Of a stretch of DNA of 60,389 bases, positions 8,453-18,132 are shown piece after piece. The notes under the pieces are model-generated. The model was given only the letters and a program-made list of their open reading frames with translations. It did not search any database and had not been told where the DNA came from. Both the position numbers and the translations under genes were made by a program. The stretch lies in contig JBCAXE010000020.1 of assembly GCA_038534195.1 (NCBI GenBank), forward strand, positions 1 to 60,389. The letters run 5' to 3'. Numbering within the stretch: position 1 is the stretch's first letter; each line of letters opens with the position of its first letter. The stretch comes from JAJFFW01 sp038534195. Its GTDB lineage: Bacteria > Pseudomonadota > Alphaproteobacteria > Caulobacterales > Parvularculaceae.

Positions 8453-9406
8453 ATGGATGTATTGGGTCAGGACAAGCGGGAAGGGTTAGGGCGTAAAGCG
8501 CATTCCCGCTTTGTGCTTGTCCTGTTGTTGCTCGTCTCCAGCATGCTTTTATTGTCGAGCCTTTACGCCGCCGAAGCTTCCGTCTTTAAAAAGGCGCGCG
8601 AGACAGTGATCGACGCGTCCGCACCCGTGCTCTCGATTTTCGCCGGCCCCATTGCATTCGTTCAGGACGTCATCGGCAATGTGGAAGACTATTTCGGCGT
8701 CATGGAGCAGAACAAGGCGCTGCGCGAAGAAAACGCGGAGTTGCGCCAGTGGATGCGCCAGGCGCTTGAATTGCGCGCGACCATCGCTGGTTACGAACAA
8801 TTGCAATCGTATAATGCGCCGCCCGACATTCTGCCGATCGATGCGTTCGTAATCGGCGAGTCAAACGATGTGTACGCCCATTCCATGATCGTCAACGCCG
8901 GACGGCGCGTCGGCGTCGCGCGTGGTCAGGCCGTCGTCGATGATCGGGGCCTCGTCGGTCATATTGTCGACACCGGATCAAACTCCGCACGCGTCCTATT
9001 GTTGACAGACATTCAAAGCCGCATCCCGGTCTATGTGGAAGGCGCTGATGTGGACGGCATTCTGATAGGCCGCTCGCGCGGGCGGCCCGTGATTGAATTC
9101 ACGGAAAATTCCGAACCGGTGACGCTGGCGGTCGGACAGCGTGTGATCACCTCCGGCTCAGGCGGCGCTTTGCCGCGCGGCCTTTCGGTGGGGGAGATTC
9201 GCCGCGCCGGCCGCGATGAGGCGATTGTCGAACTTGACGCGAATTATGCGCGCACACGGACAGTGCGGGTCATCAATTACGCGTTCCCGACTTTAGACAA
9301 TGCTGCTGGGGACGACGTCACCGAAGACGACATCACCGAAGGCGAGGCGGAAGACGCCGCATCCGGCGAGCAGGAGGCGAGCGCCGACGCGCCGCAGGGC
9401 GAGTGA
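8453..9406 (+). CDS. mreC: Rod-shape determining protein MreC
   Basis: A 317-residue bitopic periplasmic scaffold of the elongasome that activates PBP2-RodA. A short cytoplasmic N-terminus leads into one TM helix (about residues 22-40, with LVLLLLVSSMLLL). A coiled-coil dimerisation helix around NKALREENAELRQW is followed by two beta-barrel domains containing GRRVGVARGQAVVDDRGLVGHI and LLLTDIQSRIPVYVE. The last 30 or so residues are Glu/Asp/Ala-rich and likely disordered. The stop overlaps the mreD start. Confidence 0.94.
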   Translation: MDVLGQDKREGLGRKAHSRFVLVLLLLVSSMLLLSSLYAAEASVFKKARETVIDASAPVLSIFAGPIAFVQDVIGNVEDYFGVMEQNKALREENAELRQWMRQALELRATIAGYEQLQSYNAPPDILPIDAFVIGESNDVYAHSMIVNAGRRVGVARGQAVVDDRGLVGHIVDTGSNSARVLLLTDIQSRIPVYVEGADVDGILIGRSRGRPVIEFTENSEPVTLAVGQRVITSGSGGALPRGLSVGEIRRAGRDEAIVELDANYARTRTVRVINYAFPTLDNAAGDDVTEDDITEGEAEDAASGEQEASADAPQGE

Positions 9407-9918
9407 TGGGACAGCGCGCCGATAGCCTGTCACGTATCGCAAAAGCATCGACGCCGACCGTCATCGGCATTTTCGGCGTTTTACTTCTGGCGTTGCCGGT
9501 GCGCCTCGCGGAAGGGCTGATCCCGACGCCTTTGTTGCCGCTGGTGGTCGTCTTTTTCTGGTCGATCTACGGCCCTAACTATCTGCCGTCGGTGAGCGTC
9601 TTCTTTATCGGTCTGTTGCAGGATTTGCTCTCCGGCGGGCCCCTCGGGCTGTGGCCGGCGGTCTATCTGTTAACGCAATATGTCGTTCTTTCTCAACGAT
9701 CCTACTTTCAGGGGCGCGAGCAGCGCGTCGTGTGGATCGGATTTGCGTTTGCGGCGACGAGCGCAGCCCTTATACTGTGGATGGTAATGAGTTTGATGCG
9801 CGGCGAGCTGCTGCCTGTTGGCGCGCTGGTCGGGCAGATGATGACGACGGTCGCGACCTATCCGTTATTCGCCGCCGCGTTTTCTCATCTGCATCGCCGC
9901 GTGATCGTCGAGGTGTAG
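9406..9918 (+). CDS. mreD: Rod-shape determining membrane protein MreD
   Basis: A polytopic inner-membrane protein of 170 residues with about five TM helices, partnering MreC. Typical features are the segment LLALPVRLAEGLIPTPLLPLVVVFFWSIYGPNYLPSVSVFFIGLLQDLLSGGPLGLWP split across two helices, with the conserved GLLQDLL.G.PLG motif. The start is taken as the ATG at 9406, which shares a base with the mreC stop; a GTG one codon earlier is also possible. Confidence 0.92.
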   Translation: MGQRADSLSRIAKASTPTVIGIFGVLLLALPVRLAEGLIPTPLLPLVVVFFWSIYGPNYLPSVSVFFIGLLQDLLSGGPLGLWPAVYLLTQYVVLSQRSYFQGREQRVVWIGFAFAATSAALILWMVMSLMRGELLPVGALVGQMMTTVATYPLFAAAFSHLHRRVIVEV

Positions 9919-9921
9919 AGT

Positions 9922-11865
9922 ATGCGCGTAAACGCCCATGATCCGGAAAAGCAGGAAGTCGTCACCCGGCGGACCATGCTCTTTGGCGGCGGCGTCAGTC
10001 TTCTGTTTGCGGGCGTCGCAGGGCGCCTCTATCAGTTGCAAGTCGTCGATCACGATAAATTCGATCGCCTTGCGCAGGAAAACCAGTTCAACACCCGGGT
10101 GGTGACGCCGCTGCGCGGCGAAATCGTCGACCGCTACGGCGAGAAGCTCGCCTCCAACCGTAAAAACTTCCGTCTCCTGTTCATTCCGGAACAGGCGCGC
10201 GACGTGAACGAAGCCCTCGACGAGATCGAAAAATACATTGAGGTGAGCGACCAGAAACGCGCGCGGATTATTCGCGAAATCCGCCGCCGCGGCGAATTCA
10301 CGCCGGTGGAGATCGAAAACAATCTCACCTGGCAGGAGTTTTCAAAAATCAATTTCGAAACGCCGCACCTGCCGGGCGTGCTGCCGGATGTGGGCGAAAC
10401 GCGCAATTATCCGTTCGGAGACGCGGCGGCGTTCGTGCTCGGTTATGTGGGCGCGGTCACGGACCGGGACCTTGCGGCGCCGGAAAACGAGACGGACGAA
10501 AACCTCTTGCGCCAGCCGGGCTTCAAGGTCGGCCGCGACGGACTTGAGCGCACTTACGATAAAGAATTGCGCGGCGAAGCCGGCGCGATGGACGTTAAAG
10601 TCAACGCCCATGGCCGCGTTATTGAAGAATTCGAAGACAACGCCGTGCCGCCGGTTCAGGGCGCAACCCTGGCGCTGACAATTGACGCTGAACTACAGGC
10701 GAAGGCGACATCGATCCTCGCTGAACACAAAGAGGGCGAAGATCCGATCAGCGGGTCGGCGGTGGTGCTCGACATCAAAACAGGCGACGTTCTTATTCTC
10801 GCCTCGACGCCGGCGTTTGACCCGAACGCCTTCAATGTGGGCATCGATCCGGCCTACTGGAAAGAGCTCAACGAAAGTCCGTATAAACCACTTTTGAATA
10901 AATCGATCAGCGCGATTTATCCGCCGGGATCGACATTCAAGATCATTAGCGCGATCGCCGCGCAAGTCGCAGGCCGCTCGCCGGCGCAGCGCGTCAATTG
11001 CGTCGGCAAAACCTATTTCGGCAACCGCTTCTTCCACTGCTGGAAACGCGGCGGCCATGGCGCCGTCAACATGAAGGACTCCCTGAAGAAGTCGTGCGAC
11101 GTCTTTTATTACGATGTCGCGAAAACCATGGACATTGACCTGCTGGCGGAAGTGGCGCGCAAGATGGGCCTCGGCCAGTCTTACGAACTCGGCATTCCAG
11201 GACAGAAAAAGGGGATCATCCCGAGCCGCGCCTGGAAGAAAGAATATTATGCGGGCGATCCCGCCAACCAGATTTGGTTTCCGGGCGAGACGCTTTCCGT
11301 CATCATCGGGCAGGGCGCCATCGAATCGACGCCGCTGCAGCTCGCCGTCATGGCCGCGCGGATTGCTAGCGGGCGGCAAGTTAAACCTCGCATCGTTCGT
11401 ATGCGCGGCGATCTTATCGTGCCGGAACCGACCGCGCCGCCCATCGATATCGACCCAAGCTATCTCGACGTGGCGCGCGCCGGTATGGACGCGGTGGTCA
11501 ATGAAGTGGGCGGCACGGCCTGGCGCTCGCAGCTTGAAAAGCCCGAATGGCGGATGGCCGGCAAGACCGGGACAAGCCAGGTCTATCGCATCACAAAAGA
11601 AGAACGCGCCCGCGGCCTGACGAAGCCCGAACAGCTTCCGCGCCATCGACGCGATCATGCGCTGTTCACCTGTTTCGCGCCGTTCGATAATCCGCGTTAC
11701 GCTTGCGCTGTTGTGGTGGAGCACGGCATTGGCGGCTCGCGCATCGCCGGCCCGAAAGCCCGCGATATCATGAACGCAGTGATGGCGAAGGACCCGGCCT
11801 CGCTGCCGACGCTTGATCCGTCAAGTCTCGCTGCACGCGACGCGGCGCGAACCAAGGCGGGCTAG
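9922..11865 (+). CDS. mrdA: Penicillin-binding protein 2 (peptidoglycan DD-transpeptidase)
   Basis: A 647-residue class B PBP that cross-links glycan strands made by RodA during elongation. Order: cytoplasmic tail, TM helix at about residues 20-38 (TMLFGGGVSLLFAGVAG), the pedestal domain with PLRGEIVDRYGEKLASN, then the transpeptidase domain. Catalytic motifs are SxxK in PPGSTFKIIS, SxN-type SCD in KKSCDVFYYD, and KTG in MAGKTGTSQVYR. It starts 3 bases after the mreD stop and ends 2 bases before rodA, in the usual elongasome order. Confidence 0.96.
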   Translation: MRVNAHDPEKQEVVTRRTMLFGGGVSLLFAGVAGRLYQLQVVDHDKFDRLAQENQFNTRVVTPLRGEIVDRYGEKLASNRKNFRLLFIPEQARDVNEALDEIEKYIEVSDQKRARIIREIRRRGEFTPVEIENNLTWQEFSKINFETPHLPGVLPDVGETRNYPFGDAAAFVLGYVGAVTDRDLAAPENETDENLLRQPGFKVGRDGLERTYDKELRGEAGAMDVKVNAHGRVIEEFEDNAVPPVQGATLALTIDAELQAKATSILAEHKEGEDPISGSAVVLDIKTGDVLILASTPAFDPNAFNVGIDPAYWKELNESPYKPLLNKSISAIYPPGSTFKIISAIAAQVAGRSPAQRVNCVGKTYFGNRFFHCWKRGGHGAVNMKDSLKKSCDVFYYDVAKTMDIDLLAEVARKMGLGQSYELGIPGQKKGIIPSRAWKKEYYAGDPANQIWFPGETLSVIIGQGAIESTPLQLAVMAARIASGRQVKPRIVRMRGDLIVPEPTAPPIDIDPSYLDVARAGMDAVVNEVGGTAWRSQLEKPEWRMAGKTGTSQVYRITKEERARGLTKPEQLPRHRRDHALFTCFAPFDNPRYACAVVVEHGIGGSRIAGPKARDIMNAVMAKDPASLPTLDPSSLAARDAARTKAG

Positions 11866-11867
11866 GC

Positions 11868-13013
11868 ATGTCGTCAATCCTCCTTCAGACCCGTAATCGC
11901 GGTTTGCGCGACCGCATCGCGCGGCTCCACTGGCCGCTCATCATTATGCTGAGCATGCTTGGGGCCGCGGGCATGATCACACTGTATTCCGTGGCGCAAG
12001 GCTCGTGGGACCCTTGGGCGTTGAAACATGGCGTGCGCTTTTCGCTGTCGATGATCATGTTGATCGTCATGGGGCTCATCGGCGTGCGCTTCTGGATGTC
12101 GCTCGCTTATCCGATCTATTTTCTGGCGTTATTGGCGCTCGCCGCCGTGCCCTTCGCGGGGGAGGTTCATATGGGCGCCCAGCGCTGGATCGCTATCGCG
12201 GGGTTTGAGTTCCAGCCGTCCGAGCCCATGAAGCTCGGCCTCGTGATGGCGCTGGCGCGCTACTATCACGGACTGCGGGCCGAACAGGTCTCGCATATTC
12301 TGTTCCTGATCCCGCCGCTCCTGATGATTGCGGCGCCAGTGGGTCTTGTCTTCATCCAGCCGGACCTCGGCACGTCGCTCCTTCTCGGGGCCACCGGCGT
12401 CGTCATCATGTTCGTGGCTGGGCTGAGTTGGCGGATCGGTTTTCTGGGCGCGATCCTCGCCGGCGCGGGCGGTTATGCGGCCTATTATTTCGATTTCATC
12501 AAGCCTTATCAGCTTGAGCGCATCACGACTTTCCTCAATCCTGATCGCGATCCGCTCGGACAAGGCTATCACCTTATTCAGTCCAAGACGGGGATCGGCT
12601 CCGGCGGCCTGACAGGCAAGGGCTACATGGAAGGCAGCCAGGCGCAATTGCAGTTTCTGCCTGAGATGCATACGGACTTTATTTTCACGGTGTTCGGCGA
12701 GGAATTCGGGTTTGTGGGCGCCGCCGGGCTGTTGCTCCTTTATCTGTCGGTGATCCTCACAGGCATGACGATTGCGTTGCGCTCAAAAGTGCATTTCGCG
12801 CGCCTCGCGACCATCGGCGTCGTCGCGACGTTTGCGCTTTATGTTTTGATCAATACCGGCATGGTGATGGGCCTTGCGCCCGTGGTCGGCGTGCCGTTGC
12901 CGCTCGTTTCCTATGGCGGCACCGTCATGATCACGATCATGGCCGGGTTCGGGCTGATCATGAGCGCCCATGTGAACAAAGATCAGGATAATCTGAGCGG
13001 CATCGCGCTCTAG
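11868..13013 (+). CDS. rodA: Peptidoglycan glycosyltransferase RodA
   Basis: A 381-residue SEDS-family polymerase with about ten TM helices that polymerises lipid II in complex with PBP2. Family motifs present are GAQRWIAIAGFEFQPSEPMKL with FIQPDLGTSLLLG (the loop with the catalytic Asp), GYHLIQSKTGIGSGGLTGKG and FGLIMSAHVN at the end. The last gene of the mreBCD-mrdA-rodA run. It converges on the Hpt gene with an 11-base gap and no visible terminator. Confidence 0.96.
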   Translation: MSSILLQTRNRGLRDRIARLHWPLIIMLSMLGAAGMITLYSVAQGSWDPWALKHGVRFSLSMIMLIVMGLIGVRFWMSLAYPIYFLALLALAAVPFAGEVHMGAQRWIAIAGFEFQPSEPMKLGLVMALARYYHGLRAEQVSHILFLIPPLLMIAAPVGLVFIQPDLGTSLLLGATGVVIMFVAGLSWRIGFLGAILAGAGGYAAYYFDFIKPYQLERITTFLNPDRDPLGQGYHLIQSKTGIGSGGLTGKGYMEGSQAQLQFLPEMHTDFIFTVFGEEFGFVGAAGLLLLYLSVILTGMTIALRSKVHFARLATIGVVATFALYVLINTGMVMGLAPVVGVPLPLVSYGGTVMITIMAGFGLIMSAHVNKDQDNLSGIAL

Positions 13014-13024
13014 GGCGACGCTAT

Positions 13025-13408
13025 TTACGCGACCTGCGCTTCGGCGTTCTCAAAATGCGCGGCGAAGGCCTCACTTGTGGTCTTCACATCCGCTTTCACG
13101 AACGACAGGGCGCTCTCGCATGCCGCGGCGTCTTCGCTCTTACAGCAAAGCTCCAGCGTTTTCGTAGCGACACAGATCGCATTCGCGCCGACATTGCCGG
13201 CCGAGCCTTTAAGCGCATGCGCCAGCGCGGCCGCTTCGCCAAAGTCGTGGGCCGCGAGCGCAATGTCGAGTTTGGCGACAAGATCGTTTGTGGATCGCCA
13301 GAACGCGTCCAAAATATCGCGCGCGCCGTCAACGCCGGCGACGGCGATCAGACCGTCGATCTGATCGGCTTGGATATACTGCTTAGCGCTGCAGTCCGGT
13401 CCCGACAT
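13025..13408 (-). CDS. Histidine phosphotransfer (Hpt) domain protein
   Basis: A 127-residue stand-alone Hpt protein, a four-helix bundle that shuttles phosphate between response-regulator receivers and hybrid kinases. The phosphorylatable residue is His64 in the motif AHALKGSAGNVGA. No kinase or regulator gene is adjacent, so partners must be sought elsewhere. The N-terminal MSGPDCSAKQYIQADQIDGL and helices with IDGLIAVAGVDGARDIL fit the fold. It is not ChpT, which is longer and has a kinase-like second domain. Confidence 0.85.
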   Translation of the reverse strand: MSGPDCSAKQYIQADQIDGLIAVAGVDGARDILDAFWRSTNDLVAKLDIALAAHDFGEAAALAHALKGSAGNVGANAICVATKTLELCCKSEDAAACESALSFVKADVKTTSEAFAAHFENAEAQVA

Positions 13409-13550
13409 CCTTTGCGTCCTCTATCCGTGTTGGTCCGCAAACAAGGGCATGCTCACGGGCGATGGGCGCCCCCAGCCGGAGGGTCCATTTCTCTACAACA
13501 TCGACAATGATTGCTAATAAATGTAAAAATTCCGTCTAAATCAAAGCAGT

Positions 13551-13565
13551 GTCCCGGAACGGGAC
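13551..13565. promoter_or_regulatory. Perfect dyad upstream of the sodium symporter gene
   Basis: GTCCCG-GAA-CGGGAC is a perfect 6-base inverted repeat 26 bases before the symporter ATG. An A/T-rich region (TAATAAATGTAAAAATT) lies just upstream and could hold a -10 element. The dyad is either an operator or a small 5'-UTR hairpin. I cannot distinguish these from sequence alone. Confidence 0.35.
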
Positions 13566-13591
13566 GAAAAGAACATGAGGGTGGGCGAACC

Positions 13592-15091
13592 ATGCAGGCG
13601 CAGGAACAACAGGCGGGCGGATCAGAGAAATGGTCCTCAAAAGCGGCGTTTATTTTGGCGGCCATCGGCTCAGCGGTGGGGCTCGGGAACCTGTGGCGGT
13701 TCCCCTATGTGGCCGGCGAGAATGGCGGCGGCGCCTTCGTCTTGTTCTATGTGATCTGCGTGGCGCTGATCGGGCTGCCGGTTCTGGTCGCTGAACTCTT
13801 TATCGGGCGCCGCGGCGGTAAATCGGCGGTGGGGAGCGTCGTCACCATCGCAAATTCCGAGGGGCGGTCCTCCCTCTGGGCATTGCAATCATGGTTCGGC
13901 ATGATCGGGGCGTTCATCATCCTCACCTTCTATTCGGTCATCGCCGGATGGGTGATGGCCTATGTGGTCATGATCGCCGGTGATCTCTTCGCTGCAATCG
14001 GCCGAGACGGTCTCGGCGCGCTCGCGGGCGGCGCCTTCGCCGGGCAGACGGCCGCCGAAGTGCAGGGTAATCTGACGAGCCTTTTGAACGATCCCACACG
14101 GATGATCATTTACCACGCCATCTTTATGATCATCACGGTCGGGATTGTGGCGCGCGGTATTAAAGGCGGGATCGAAACCGCGGTTACGATCCTGATGCCG
14201 GCGTTTTTCGTGTTGCTGCTGATTCTATTCGGCTTCGCCCTGATCGAAGGGGACGCCGGGCGCGGCGTGAATTTCCTCTTGGCGCCGCGTGCGGAAGACT
14301 TTTTCGCCGGGATCAAAGACGGTTCAATCGTTTCCGCTGCGCTGGGGCAGGCGTTTTTCTCCATCGGCCTCGGCTCAGCGCTAATGGCGACCTATGGCGC
14401 CTACATGACCAAGGAACAGGATCTGCCGCGATCTTCGAGACTGATCGCTATTGCTGACACGGGCGTCGGCGTCATCGCCGGTCTGGCGATTTTCCCGATT
14501 GTCTTCGCCATGGGGCTGAACGCCGGCGAGGGGCCGACGCTGATGTTCGTGACGCTGCCGCTCGCCTTCCAGAGCATGCCAGTCGGCGCAATCTTTGGAT
14601 TGGCGTTTTTCCTGCTGGCGTTCTTTGCGGCGATCACCTCGTCCATCGCGCTTTTGGAGACATCGACAAAGTGGGTGGACGAACAGACGAAAGAAGACCA
14701 TCGCTTCAAATCAGCCGCCGGGATCGGCGTCGTGATCTTTCTGATCGGTATTCTTAACGCCCTGTCGCAAGTCCCGACGGTCGGGCCCAATGGCGAAGAT
14801 CAGGCGACATTCCTCAACACGTGGCAGCCGCTCGGCGATATTCCAATTTTCGAAGGCATGGTGTTGCTCGATTTCCTCAGCAAGACGACGGATATCATTC
14901 TGCCGGTGTCGGGCTTTATCGCTTCGATCTTTGCTGGATGGGTGGTCTCCACCTCAACGGCGCGCGAGGCGATTGGGTTCAAATCGGAGGTCTGGTTCCA
15001 GCGCTGGCGTTTCCTGATCCGGTATGTGTGCCCGATTGGGATCGGCGCCGTCATCGCCTACAGCGCGATCATCGCGCCGTTCTTCCTGTAA
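13592..15091 (+). CDS. Sodium-dependent transporter, neurotransmitter:sodium symporter family
   Basis: A 499-residue LeuT-fold symporter with about 12 TM helices. The TM1 signature is clear: FILAAIGSAVGLGNLWRFPYV followed by ENGGGAFVL, including the residues that line the Na+ and substrate sites. Bacterial members usually import amino acids with Na+. ATG at 13592 was chosen because it puts the short hydrophilic N-terminus QAQEQQAGGSEKWSS directly before TM1. An in-frame start at 13511 would add a Lys-rich extension. It converges on the iminopeptidase gene. The substrate cannot be predicted. Confidence 0.9.
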   Translation: MQAQEQQAGGSEKWSSKAAFILAAIGSAVGLGNLWRFPYVAGENGGGAFVLFYVICVALIGLPVLVAELFIGRRGGKSAVGSVVTIANSEGRSSLWALQSWFGMIGAFIILTFYSVIAGWVMAYVVMIAGDLFAAIGRDGLGALAGGAFAGQTAAEVQGNLTSLLNDPTRMIIYHAIFMIITVGIVARGIKGGIETAVTILMPAFFVLLLILFGFALIEGDAGRGVNFLLAPRAEDFFAGIKDGSIVSAALGQAFFSIGLGSALMATYGAYMTKEQDLPRSSRLIAIADTGVGVIAGLAIFPIVFAMGLNAGEGPTLMFVTLPLAFQSMPVGAIFGLAFFLLAFFAAITSSIALLETSTKWVDEQTKEDHRFKSAAGIGVVIFLIGILNALSQVPTVGPNGEDQATFLNTWQPLGDIPIFEGMVLLDFLSKTTDIILPVSGFIASIFAGWVVSTSTAREAIGFKSEVWFQRWRFLIRYVCPIGIGAVIAYSAIIAPFFL

Positions 15092-15110
15092 CGATTATGT
15101 TGGGTGAAGC

Positions 15111-16064
15111 TTAGGCGGCGAATTTATTCGTCGCCCTGACGAGCGCATCAATAATGCCGGGTTCGCTGGCGGCGTGCCCGGCGTCGTCCACAAGCATGAA
15201 GTCCGCCTCCGGCCAGGCTTGATGAAGCTCCCAGGCCGTTTTCATGGGTGTGACCACATCATAGCGCCCCTGGACAATGACGCCCGGAATGCGGCGCACC
15301 TTTTCCATGTTGGCGATGATCTGATCGTCGCGATCGAAAAAACCGCCGTTCACGAAGTAATGGCACTCGATTCGCGCGAACGCGATCGCGAAGCTGTCAT
15401 TTGAAAAAGACGTCATGCGCTCCGGCGACGGATAGAGCGAGACAGTGCCGCCCTCCCAGACGCTCCAGGCTTTGGCCGCTTCGAACTGGACGGCGCGATC
15501 ATCGCTTGTCAGGCGGCGATAATAAGCCGCCATCATATCGACGCGCTCGGCGGGCGGGATCGGCGCGATAAAAGCTTCCCAGGCGTCGGGATAAATCCAG
15601 CTTGCGCCTTGCTGATAAAACCAGAGCAATTCCTGGCGGCGTAAGGTGAATATGCCGCGCAGGACGAGCGCCAGCGTGCGGTCGGGATGGGTCTGCGCAT
15701 AGGCCAGCGCGAGGGTCGAGCCCCATGAGCCGCCGAACACCTGCCAGGCGTCCACCTCCAGATGGCGCCGGATCATTTCCATGTCCTCCACCAGCCGCCA
15801 AGTGGTGTTGTCGTCGAGCGAGGCGTGCGGCGTCGAGCGCCCGCAGCCGCGCTGATCGAAAAGAATGATTTTGTAGCGGCTAGGGTCGAAATAGCGGCGC
15901 ATGGACGGCGTCGATCCGCCGCCGGGCCCGCCATGACAGACAATCACCGGCTGGCCGTTCGGCGCGCCTGAAACCTCGTAATAGATGCTGTGAACATCGG
16001 ACACATTCAGCATGCCCGTTTCAAATGGATCGATGGGCGGGAAAAGAGTCAGGCGTTGGTTCAT
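15111..16064 (-). CDS. pip: Proline iminopeptidase
   Basis: A 317-residue alpha/beta hydrolase of family S33 that removes N-terminal proline from peptides in the cytoplasm. The HGGPGGG oxyanion motif is at residues 44-50, the FDQRGCGRSTPH block follows, and the nucleophile is Ser113 in GGSWGSTLALAYAQTHP. LVLRGIFTLRR and the C-terminal VVQGRYDVVTPMKTAWELH (catalytic Asp) and DDAGHAASEPG (catalytic His) complete the triad. The length is normal for the bacterial enzyme. Confidence 0.93.
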   Translation of the reverse strand: MNQRLTLFPPIDPFETGMLNVSDVHSIYYEVSGAPNGQPVIVCHGGPGGGSTPSMRRYFDPSRYKIILFDQRGCGRSTPHASLDDNTTWRLVEDMEMIRRHLEVDAWQVFGGSWGSTLALAYAQTHPDRTLALVLRGIFTLRRQELLWFYQQGASWIYPDAWEAFIAPIPPAERVDMMAAYYRRLTSDDRAVQFEAAKAWSVWEGGTVSLYPSPERMTSFSNDSFAIAFARIECHYFVNGGFFDRDDQIIANMEKVRRIPGVIVQGRYDVVTPMKTAWELHQAWPEADFMLVDDAGHAASEPGIIDALVRATNKFAA

Positions 16065-16195
16065 ATTTGTCGTGACTTTTAACGTTCGGTCATGTTATTT
16101 ATTAACAGGGGCTAAACTAAGCAGAGTGTCAATCGTGGTCTGATCGCGATGCCGAGCGCTTTGTTTATCAAGGGTGTTTCTGGGAGTCGGGCTAA

Positions 16196-16855
16196 GTGTT
16201 GAGCGTAAGTTGGACGGGCGTTTGCAGGACGATTGTGTCCGGGTTTTTGTTGGTGGCGGGCGTTGCGGCGCTAAATGGATGCGCCACTGTTGTTATGGAC
16301 GGCGCCGCCGGGGTCAAGAGCGCATCGGCGGAGCGTGATGCGCTGAAATCAGCCGCCGCAGACGTTTCCGCCGCACAATGGCCAAAACCGAGCAGCGTCT
16401 CCTTGGGCGAACGGCTCACTGGCGTAATCGCCGTTTCGGATGAACGCGTCACGAAAAAAGACGCTATCGCCCATTATGTGGTCGCCTTGAATGGCGCGGG
16501 CGATCCTCAAGCAAAATTACTGAGCGACGCTGAGCGTCAATTGCAGGCGGCCGATCGTCTGATTCGCGCCGCTGAAAATGCGGCTGACGCTGTGCGCCCC
16601 GCCATGTCCGATGTGGCGATTGTCGAAAGCGTGATCTCTGACCTGCGCCAGGCGCGCGACATTTATCTGGCGAGCCTGGAAGAAATCGCCGTTGAAGACA
16701 CGTCTGATACCCGCCGCGCGATCAAGGCTGATTTCAACAGAATCATCGCCGAGATCGGGCGCGCCGCCGATGTACTGGCCGACCGTGTGGCCAACGACCG
16801 AACACGGACAATGGCGCAGCCGCGGCCGCAATCGAACTTCATGGGCTCTCTCTAA
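16196..16855 (+). CDS. Lipoprotein of unknown function with helical periplasmic part
   Basis: A 219-residue protein not recognised as a known family. It begins with GTG at 16196 (a TTG follows immediately). The N-terminus has a hydrophobic signal and a lipobox, ALNGC, with Cys29 as the predicted lipidated residue. The mature part is rich in Ala, Asp, Arg and Glu and is predicted to be mostly alpha-helical (for example ERQLQAADRLIRAAENAADAV and ESVISDLRQARDIYLASLEE), suggesting a helical hairpin or coiled coil. The C-terminus is short and polar. It stands alone between the iminopeptidase and the MFS gene. Confidence 0.6.
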   Translation: MLSVSWTGVCRTIVSGFLLVAGVAALNGCATVVMDGAAGVKSASAERDALKSAAADVSAAQWPKPSSVSLGERLTGVIAVSDERVTKKDAIAHYVVALNGAGDPQAKLLSDAERQLQAADRLIRAAENAADAVRPAMSDVAIVESVISDLRQARDIYLASLEEIAVEDTSDTRRAIKADFNRIIAEIGRAADVLADRVANDRTRTMAQPRPQSNFMGSL

Positions 16856-16945
16856 GACGACAACTGAACGCCGTTCGCTCACGCGCGGAGCCCAATCAAT
16901 ACGGGCGCCTTGTGTTGCCGCGTGAGCTTTCGTAAGGGCGCGTTC

Positions 16946-18118
16946 ATGGGCGCGCCACAGATCAGCCGGCATCAATTTCTGTTTAGCGGATTTTACTCCA
17001 GCCAATTCATTTTGCTGGGCGTTCAATTGCCGTTTCTGTCCGCCTGGCTCGCGACCCGGGATTTTTCCGCGCCCGAGATCGGCTGGATCACCGGCGCAGC
17101 GCTCGCCGCGCGCCTTGCGCTTGGCCCCTTCGTCGCCTACTGGGCGGACCGGCAAGCCGATCAGCGGCGCGCGATCCGACTGGTTTCAGCCTTGTTCGCG
17201 GCGGGCGCCGCCGGTCTATGGGTCGCGGATGAGAAAATCCTGATCGGGGTGTGCGTGGCGCTCGTCCATTGGGCGTTCGGCTTGCTGGTGCCGCTCTCGG
17301 ATAGTGCGACGCTGCAAGCGGATCGGGCTGACCAGCTTAATTACGGCCAAACCCGCGCCGTCGGTTCGCTCGCCTTTCTCATGACCACGATTATCGGCGG
17401 TTATTTTCTTTCCCGGTACGGCATAAATCTCTCCGTCAAGATCATGGCGGCGGCGGGTGCGGCGACGCTTGTTCTTTCCATGTTTCTGCCGCCGCGCCCT
17501 GTGGCGATGGACGGTGTTTCATCCAATTGGCGCGACGCGCCGCGCTTACTGCGGTCAAAAAACTTTCTTCTCATGGTCGCCGCCGCCGGCCTCGTGCAGG
17601 GCGCGCATGCGGTCTATTACGCCTTTTCGATCTTGCGCTGGTCCGAGATCGGGTACTCGCCGACGCTGGTGGGCGCGCTTTGGGCGGTCGCGGTGATGGC
17701 GGAGATCTTGTTGCTGACGCGGGCGCGCCGGTTTGCGGCGCGGCTATCCCCGGCGTTGATGATCGCGCTTGGCGGTCTTGGCGCTGCTGTCCGCTGGTCG
17801 CTGACCGCGATGGAGCCGCCGGTATACATTCTGTTTGCCGTGCAGCTTCTACATGCGCTGACTTTCGCCGCCGCGTATCTTGGCGCCATTGAATTTATCG
17901 ATCGCGCCGTGCCGCGAAAGCTCGTCAATACGGCGATGACGCTCACCTCGACCACGGGCGTTGGCGCAATTACGGGCGGCGCAACCATCGCAGCCGGCTA
18001 TGTCTTTCACGGAGAGGGAGCGGCCGCCGCCTATTTCATGATGGCGGCGATGGGCGCGCTTGCGTTTGTCTTATCGATGGCGCTGGCGCGTCTTTGGCGC
18101 GGCGGAAGAATTGTGTAA
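16946..18118 (+). CDS. MFS transporter, HcaT/LacY-like (MFS_1-like) family
   Basis: A 390-residue major-facilitator protein with about 12 TM helices. It resembles the 3-phenylpropionate transporter (HcaT) group: FSGFYSSQFILLGVQLPFLSAWLA at the start, WITGAALAARLALGPFVAYWADR (motif A region), and the central NFLLMVAAAGLVQGAHAVYYAFS at the beginning of the second half. ATG at 16946 places a short polar segment before TM1; an in-frame start at 16910 is also possible. The substrate is not predictable, and no aromatic-acid genes adjoin it. Confidence 0.8.
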   Translation: MGAPQISRHQFLFSGFYSSQFILLGVQLPFLSAWLATRDFSAPEIGWITGAALAARLALGPFVAYWADRQADQRRAIRLVSALFAAGAAGLWVADEKILIGVCVALVHWAFGLLVPLSDSATLQADRADQLNYGQTRAVGSLAFLMTTIIGGYFLSRYGINLSVKIMAAAGAATLVLSMFLPPRPVAMDGVSSNWRDAPRLLRSKNFLLMVAAAGLVQGAHAVYYAFSILRWSEIGYSPTLVGALWAVAVMAEILLLTRARRFAARLSPALMIALGGLGAAVRWSLTAMEPPVYILFAVQLLHALTFAAAYLGAIEFIDRAVPRKLVNTAMTLTSTTGVGAITGGATIAAGYVFHGEGAAAAYFMMAAMGALAFVLSMALARLWRGGRIV

Positions 18119-18132
18119 TGCGGGCGCCGCGC

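Noticed and set aside
10693..11724. Long open frame on the - strand inside mrdA
   Set aside because: Shadow of a high-GC gene; rich in Arg, His and Ala, with no domain, and mrdA is certain.
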